Positions 58,507 through 64,000 of a stretch of DNA of 64,000 bases are shown here, piece by piece. Source of the DNA: Castor canadensis (lineage: Eukaryota; Chordata; Mammalia; Rodentia; Castoridae); NCBI RefSeq assembly GCF_047511655.1, contig NC_133387.1:144871353-144935352 (forward strand). The letters are read 5' to 3'. Numbering within the stretch: position 1 is the stretch's first letter; the number at the start of each line of letters is the position of its first letter. The translations under genes were made by a program, and so were the position numbers. The notes under the pieces are model-generated. The model saw nothing but the letters and a program-made list of their open reading frames with translations, was not told the DNA's origin and searched no databases.

Positions 58507-60160
58507 CCCCATCCCCATAAAATAAAAGGTAAAGTATTCCAAAGAATGCACTAAATGAAATAACATTATACCACAGCAAAGCTGCACAAAAGTATACACC
58601 AAATGACTTCACCAGTCAAGGGAATAGGAAGAGTATAACCTAGCATCCAAAACGGCCTCTAATACAGCTAGGGCTTTGGAAGAAGCAACCAGGACTCAAT
58701 GCAAGGAGTCCTCCATCTGAAGACATGTCTGCCTTCCCAGGATCAACACTGCAAGTCACTCCCATTTGGAGAGCTGAGGTCTGAAAAACAGCAGGAATGA
58801 CATCTAAGAGCAACCAGATAGATGAAACAGATTTCTATAAATGTGTTTTTAGAAACAATCTGGTTGATTTAGCTATAATAACTAAAATATAGCACTTAAC
58901 TATCTACAAAGAACTTCCAGGCAATCCTAGGAGACAGACATTATTCAGCAATTCTCACTGCAAGCTGGTCTCTCAGCAAAAACAGTAAGATGGGTAGGAA
59001 GCTGAAGGAAAGAAGGTAGTGATGGCAGAGCTGACATTGGTGTCAATAAGTCAGAGAAAACAGTTGTTCTCTGAGCCTGCTGAATGCCAGCATCAAACCT
59101 ACCCCGATCTGTGAAAGGAGAGACCCTTCCAGAATGCAGGGATGAACTTGCAGAGGAAAAAGAAGTGCTTGAGAAGAGGGTAAGTGAGGACTGTAGAAAG
59201 AGGCTCTGTTCAATTTTCTTTGAAAGCTGTGGTTTATACTAACTCAACCACTGACATCTCCCAGTAGGTTTGGGCAGGGACAGGAGACTGTCATAACTGA
59301 TTTCCCAAGGCATTTGGTTTCTCAAAGCTGACTCTTTAAACTCAGAGGGGAAATGGGGAAAGAGGGAGGAAATCCTAACTAACTAAATAAAACTCTAATG
59401 CATGAGGTACACTTATTGTCAACTTGTGGTTGTCAGTTACAATACATATAAATCAAATACACATTTGCATAGTTCACTAACCTGGGGCACCTACTACATC
59501 AGAAGATGGGTAATTCCATCTTCTGAACTGGAAACAGATAAGAGGCTTTTCCCATGGAAGTTTAGCACTTCCTAGGGGGCACTAGCTTGGCTTAGATAGA
59601 TGATGCCCTGGTACCAGGGGGAGAATGGCAGGAACCCACTTCCTTGCCTCAGCCAAGTTCAAATTCTGCAGAAAGACTGGAAGACCTATGTCCAGGGAAC
59701 GTAGCTTCAAACCTGAAATGTCTAACCAATTCCCTTGCTGTCAATCATTCCTTTACAAGTGTGAATGCTCCAGTTTCATGTCTTTTCTACCTCGAAAAGT
59801 TCCTGGGTAGAAATTTGAGAGGATCTGTGATCCTGGCTGGATCTGAACAAATATAGAGTGGTACTGTGAACCAGGTGTCAGGAGGTCAGGCACGACTGCG
59901 TATCTGCCTCCAACTCTCTGACTTGTAGCCTTCGACTTCCTTGCCTATGAAATGTATTTCCTCCCATATGTATGCTCTGATTGACTGGAAGTGGTTTCCT
60001 GGATAGATAGTTGCTAATGAATACTCCAAAGCTAAGACTGTGTTCAAAGGGAAAGAGTACCATGATTGATTAGTGATGTCCACAATGCACACAGGATCAG
60101 GAAGTATTGACACACAATTGATCATATGTGGAAGTTCCATGCTGGGACTGTAGTACAAAA
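58507..60160. other. Unique intergenic DNA
   Basis: No gene or repeat recognised. Short frames (for example 59,625-59,856) show no known domain. Confidence 0.4.
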
Positions 60161-60164
60161 CCTC

Positions 60165-60285
60165 TGACTTTTGTACTCAATGACTCAGGAAAGCTTCCTT
60201 CTTGGCCTCCATTGTTTCTGGTGAGAAGTCAGCTGTTAATCTTATTGATATCCCTGGAACATAAATCATTTTCTCTCAAATCTCA
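60165..60285 (-). mobile_element. Old L1 ORF1 fragment (probable)
   Basis: The minus-strand reading LTADFSPETMEAKKEAF resembles the L1 ORF1 C-terminal domain, where the young copy has ITADFSTETLKARRAW. Only about 120 bp are recognised. Confidence 0.5.
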
Positions 60286-61090
60286 ATAAAATATCTTTTA
60301 AAAGAAGGAAATAAGCCCTTAAAAAGTAAAAGTGGGGTTTTGAAAATTAAATGAAGGAAAGAAATTAAATTTTTCAACTGAATATAAGATTCTGTGGTAG
60401 AATTGTTACTAGAATCTAAGGCTCAATACTGCTCACTGCTCTAGCAAACACCTGGGGAACAGAGGTTGATGGAAGGAAATAGGTTTGTTCAAAGCTGGTC
60501 CTGAAGGAGACAGAGGAGACTCCATCTCAGATATTTACCTCAGGCTGTTTCAGGGCACAAAGAAATGTTATAGAAGAAAAAGGAGGGACAGTGAGACTGT
60601 GGCCAGGAAATCCAGGTACTCGGCAGAGTCGCCCTTATCCAGAGGGTGTCTTCCTTCCACTTCTCTGGCTGCCATCCTTCTGAAAGGAGGACTTCTCTTC
60701 AGCAAACATGGTTAGAGATAATGATTAGAAGGCAAAAAGGATAGGAATGGGAGCAAGGGACAATTTCAAATGAACCCCCAGAACAGAATTACTTTATTAG
60801 ATTTTCTAATCAGACAATAGGAATAAGTTCAAGAGATCTATTGTACAGCATAGTGACTAAAGTTAATAAAAAAGTATTAACTATATACTTGAAAGTATAT
60901 ACTTGAAAAATGTTGGAAGAGTAGATTTTAAATTTTCTCGCCACAAAAATAAGTATGTGAGGTAATTAATACACTAATTAGCTTGATTTAGCCAGTTCAT
61001 GTTTTCATACTTATATCAAAACATATTGTATATCATAAATATATACCATTTTCATTGTCAGTTAAAATAGAGAAATCCAGTTTTAAAAAA
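60286..61090. other. Unique AT-rich intergenic DNA
   Basis: No gene is recognised. A short tandem phrase (actatatacttgaaagtatatacttgaa) lies near 60,878-60,907. Confidence 0.4.
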
Positions 61091-61094
61091 TAAA

Positions 61095-61905
61095 ATCATT
61101 TTCTCTCAATGACACCATGATTTTCTCTTTTTTAACATTTATTGAGGCATAATTGACAAAAATGGTAAGTATTTAAGGTGTACAATATAATTTGATATGT
61201 GTACACCTTGTGAAATTATTACTATAATCAAGCTAGTCAGCATATTCATTACCTCATAGTTACTATTTTTATGTATGTGGTGAGAACACTTAAAACCTAC
61301 TATCTTAGCAAATTTCAAATGTTCAAATATTCCCATGCTACACATTAAATCTCCAGAACCTAATGATCCTGTCACTGAAAGCGTGTACCCTTTGACTGAC
61401 ATCTCTCTACCTCCTCATCCCCAGCCACTGAAAATCACTGCTCTGTCTACTTCCATCAGCTCCACTGACTTTAGATTCCACATATAAGTGATGTCATGCT
61501 GTAGTTGTCTTTCTGTGCCTGACTTCCTTCACTTAGCATAAAGCCTTCATGGTTCATGGTTCATTCATGTTGTCACAAATAGCAGATCTCCTTCTTTTGA
61601 TGGCTGAATAATATTGCTATGTATGTGCATGTTATGTGTATATATAGCAATGGTGTACACATAGACATTTTTATCCACTCACCCACTGATGAACAGTTAG
61701 GATTTGTCCATATCTTAGCTACTGTGAATAATGGTCCCATGAACATGAGGGGGCAGGTTTCTCTTTAACATACTGATTTCATTTCCTTTGGATATAGACC
61801 CAGACATGTAATTTCTGGATCATGTGGCACTTCTACTTGTAGTTTTTCAAGGAAGCGCCATACTTTTTTCCAAAATGGCTATACAAACTTCATTCATTCA
61901 TTGTC
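61095..61905 (-). mobile_element. L1M-type fragment: 3'UTR and end of ORF2
   Basis: In the plus direction, 'ttattgaggcataattgacaaaaatggtaagtatttaaggtg', 'tagattccacatataagtgatgtcatgc', 'catagacatttttatccactcacccactgatgaacagttag', and 'gtagtttttcaaggaagcgccatac' are classic reverse-complement L1M 3'-end sequence. It is old, with no open frame. Confidence 0.88.
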
Positions 61906-61959
61906 ACCAATAGTACATGATGGTTCCCTTTTCCCTCTCACCTTTTCTAACACTAATCT

Positions 61960-62581
61960 CTTATCTCAAGATTTTCTCTTTAGTCTTCGATTTTGAGCAT
62001 TTTTACAATGATATGTATTTACTCAAAACTCTACTGCTTTCTCTCTCCTCTCCTTCTGATTCTCTTACTACATGTGTGTAAATGTGCTTATTTGTATCTC
62101 ATATTTCCCTGGGGCTCTCTTCATTTTTCTTCATTCTTTTTCTCTCTGCTTTTCAAACTATATAATTTCTACCAATCTGTCATCAAGCCCACTGATCCTT
62201 TTTTTCTCTGCCACTTCAGATCTACTCTTGAGCCCTTCTAGTAAATTTTTTGTTTCAATTATTATACTTTTCAACTTTAGAAATTCCATTTTGTTCTTTT
62301 TCCAACTTTCTATTGATGTTCTTTATCTAATGAGACAATACCATCATGCCTTCCTCTACTTCTTCAAACATGGTTTCCCTTAGTTCTTTGGATGTATTTA
62401 TGATGACCATTTTGAAGTCTGTTAAATCTAACATCTGGTCCCTCTCACAGGCAGTTCTATCACCTGCTCTATTTTTTTTTGCAGATGAGTCAGACTTTCC
62501 TGTTTCTGTGCATGTTTCATAGTTTTTGGTAGAAAATTAGGTTTTTTGGGCCACATGCTATCACAACTCTAGATTTCGTTC

Positions 62582-62582
<1 letters not shown>
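61960..62582 (-). mobile_element. Second L1M- or HAL1-like fragment
   Basis: 'ccttagttctttggatgtatttatgatgaccattttgaagtctgttaaatctaacatctggtccctctcac' and 'ttttggtagaaaattaggttttttgggccacatgct' look like the 5' part of an old L1 on the minus strand. The exact family and limits are uncertain. Confidence 0.5.

Positions 62583-62619
<37 letters not shown>
62583..62619 (+). repeat. (CA)n microsatellite
   Basis: About 18 uninterrupted CA units. Confidence 0.95.
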
Positions 62620-62620
<1 letters not shown>

Positions 62621-64000
62621 CCTGGGGCTTTTTTTTATTATTGTTTGCTTACTTATTTGTTTAATAACTTAGATAGACTATTTTAATGGCTATTTTAGAC
62701 TATTTTAGTGAAGTCTGTTTCTTATAGAGATGAAGCCCCTGGGATGACAGTGTTGGGCTCTCCTTGACTATCTCTTTCTCAGATATTTCTGTTAAAATAT
62801 CTACTTTATTTTATATCACATTCAGCTGCTAGGATCCACTAACTGCCAACTCACAGCTTTTTCTTTACAATGTCCTTGAGCATAAATTTCTCTATGGGTT
62901 CATCCAATTAAACTTAGACAGTTATACTTTTCCAGAAAAGTCTTGGAGGTTTGGCCTGGTAATGAAAAGGGCTCTTATCTGTTGAATCTCCACTTCTCAC
63001 TAGTAAATTATCTGGCCTTGGAGTGGCTTATTACTCATAATTTAGATAATCTAGAAACCTCTTCTTGTTTACCACCAAACTTCCCATTGTTTTTAAGAGT
63101 ACCTGTAGGCTTGAATTTCCCATTCTCTGTTTTAAATGTTATGTCACTTTAGGGAGAATTTCAGAGCTCTATGTTTTGTATGGACTGCCTCTCTCTTGGG
63201 AAAAAAATCTCTGAGCCACTTCTTCAAACAGTGGCAGGTGTGATAGCCTCTGTCTTCCCTCTCCTGGCTTAAAATGCCTGTCCTATGAATGAGCTTGGAT
63301 GAGAGCATTTAGATGAGAGGTCCCAGCATTCTCAGCTGTCATATGTACCCTCTCTATCCCATGAGTGGGGACAGAGTGAAGAAATGGAACTCTGCCCCAA
63401 AACTCTTGGCTGCTCTCATCAGTAATTCAGCCTCTTCAACTCAGCTTGAAGGGATGGAAAAGCCAAAATCCTACCCCTCCTTGTAAAATTCCAGGTCCCT
63501 CAAGAGGTGAAGCAAGAGGAAGCCCAGCCTTCTTGGCCATGCTCACCTGAAGCAGAGCTTCTGTCAAGATGATCTATCTGCTCTCAGAGAATGGGGGAGT
63601 TGGTCGGGGCTCAAATGCCAAAGCTCTCACTGTTCCCACCATGTTTGAATAGATTTTCTTTCTTTTTTATTTTTCAAATAAATATTTGATTTCCTATATG
63701 CCTTTATACCAATTTCCAGACTTTAAACTGTTGGGCTTTTTTTAAAGTAGTGTTTTAGCAGTCATATTTATTTCACTGAGGATTGATCCATGGACCTCTT
63801 CAAATTGCTATTGCAGAGGTAGTACCTGACAGCTGCCTTCTTGTCGGAAAAAGAAAACTTAAATTTACTGAAGTTGTATCTTTACTTAGACTTATCATCC
63901 CTCTCTTCAATGAATGCCTAACTTGCAAGTACCTGTTGCAAGTGAACAAGCACAGATCTGTGCTTGTTTCCATTCCATGGACAAAATCTGTGTTAGCTGA
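62620..64000. other. Unique or unrecognised intergenic DNA to the window end
   Basis: Part of 62,640-63,480 may continue the old L1 fragment on its left, but I cannot support a precise call. No gene is recognised. Confidence 0.35.

Noticed and set aside
62583-62619. Tandem CA units as a CRISPR-like or regulatory array
   Set aside because: An ordinary dinucleotide microsatellite; no spacers or repeat-spacer structure anywhere in the window.

Overview
This window is nuclear DNA of a placental mammal, almost certainly a rodent. It has no bacterial-style gene packing and is dominated by LINE-1 (L1) retrotransposons. It carries many 7SL-derived (B1-like) and tRNA-derived (ID-like) SINEs, often fused as B1-plus-ID composites, as well as ancient mammalian repeats (MIR, L2, MLT1- and MLT2-like LTRs, a Tigger-like DNA transposon). 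The composite SINEs point to a non-muroid rodent; a beaver-like (castorid) genome is my guess, not something the sequence proves. I see no intact host gene. The only long intact frames belong to one full-length L1.

Layout. 1-700: SINE and unique DNA. 717-13,008 (minus strand): a processed pseudogene of TRIP11 (GMAP-210), joined at its 5' end to the 5' half of an L1 in the same orientation (13,009 to about 14,560). It was later interrupted by a full-length decayed L1 (2,753-9,697), a 70-bp L1 tail (11,274-11,343), a 3' L1 fragment (12,668-12,965) and a 99-bp L1 5'UTR patch (1,367-1,465). 14,650-23,380: old L1, MLT1/Tigger, L2, MIR and SINEs in unique sequence.

23,380-40,040: a nested L1 block bounded by a perfect 14-bp target-site duplication. 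The outer old L1 (23,394-40,026) contains a younger L1 3' half fused almost seamlessly into its ORF2 (about 27,500-30,350). It also contains a complete young L1 (32,166-39,190) with intact ORF1 (363 aa) and ORF2 (1271 aa). That ORF2 carries FADN instead of FADD at the reverse-transcriptase active site, so it is probably dead despite its open frames.

40,040-64,000: mostly unique intergenic DNA with an MLT2-like LTR, a MaLR-like LTR, SINEs, a processed RPS24 pseudogene (45,861-46,328), young truncated L1 insertions (52,327-52,681; 54,254-55,055), a processed SLC2A8 (GLUT8) pseudogene split by one of them (about 53,950-55,400), and old L1M-type fragments near the right end.

The elements are linked by mechanism: L1 proteins made the L1 insertions and, acting on host mRNAs, the TRIP11, RPS24 and SLC2A8 retrocopies. 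The most notable observations are the TRIP11/L1 chimera, the 5'UTR patch with a target-site duplication but no poly(A), the homology-joined L1 chimera, the FADN mutation, and an antisense open frame at the L1 5' end that resembles primate ORF0 in position. I did not find a wholly new biological system. Family names rest on recognition by eye, without database searches.
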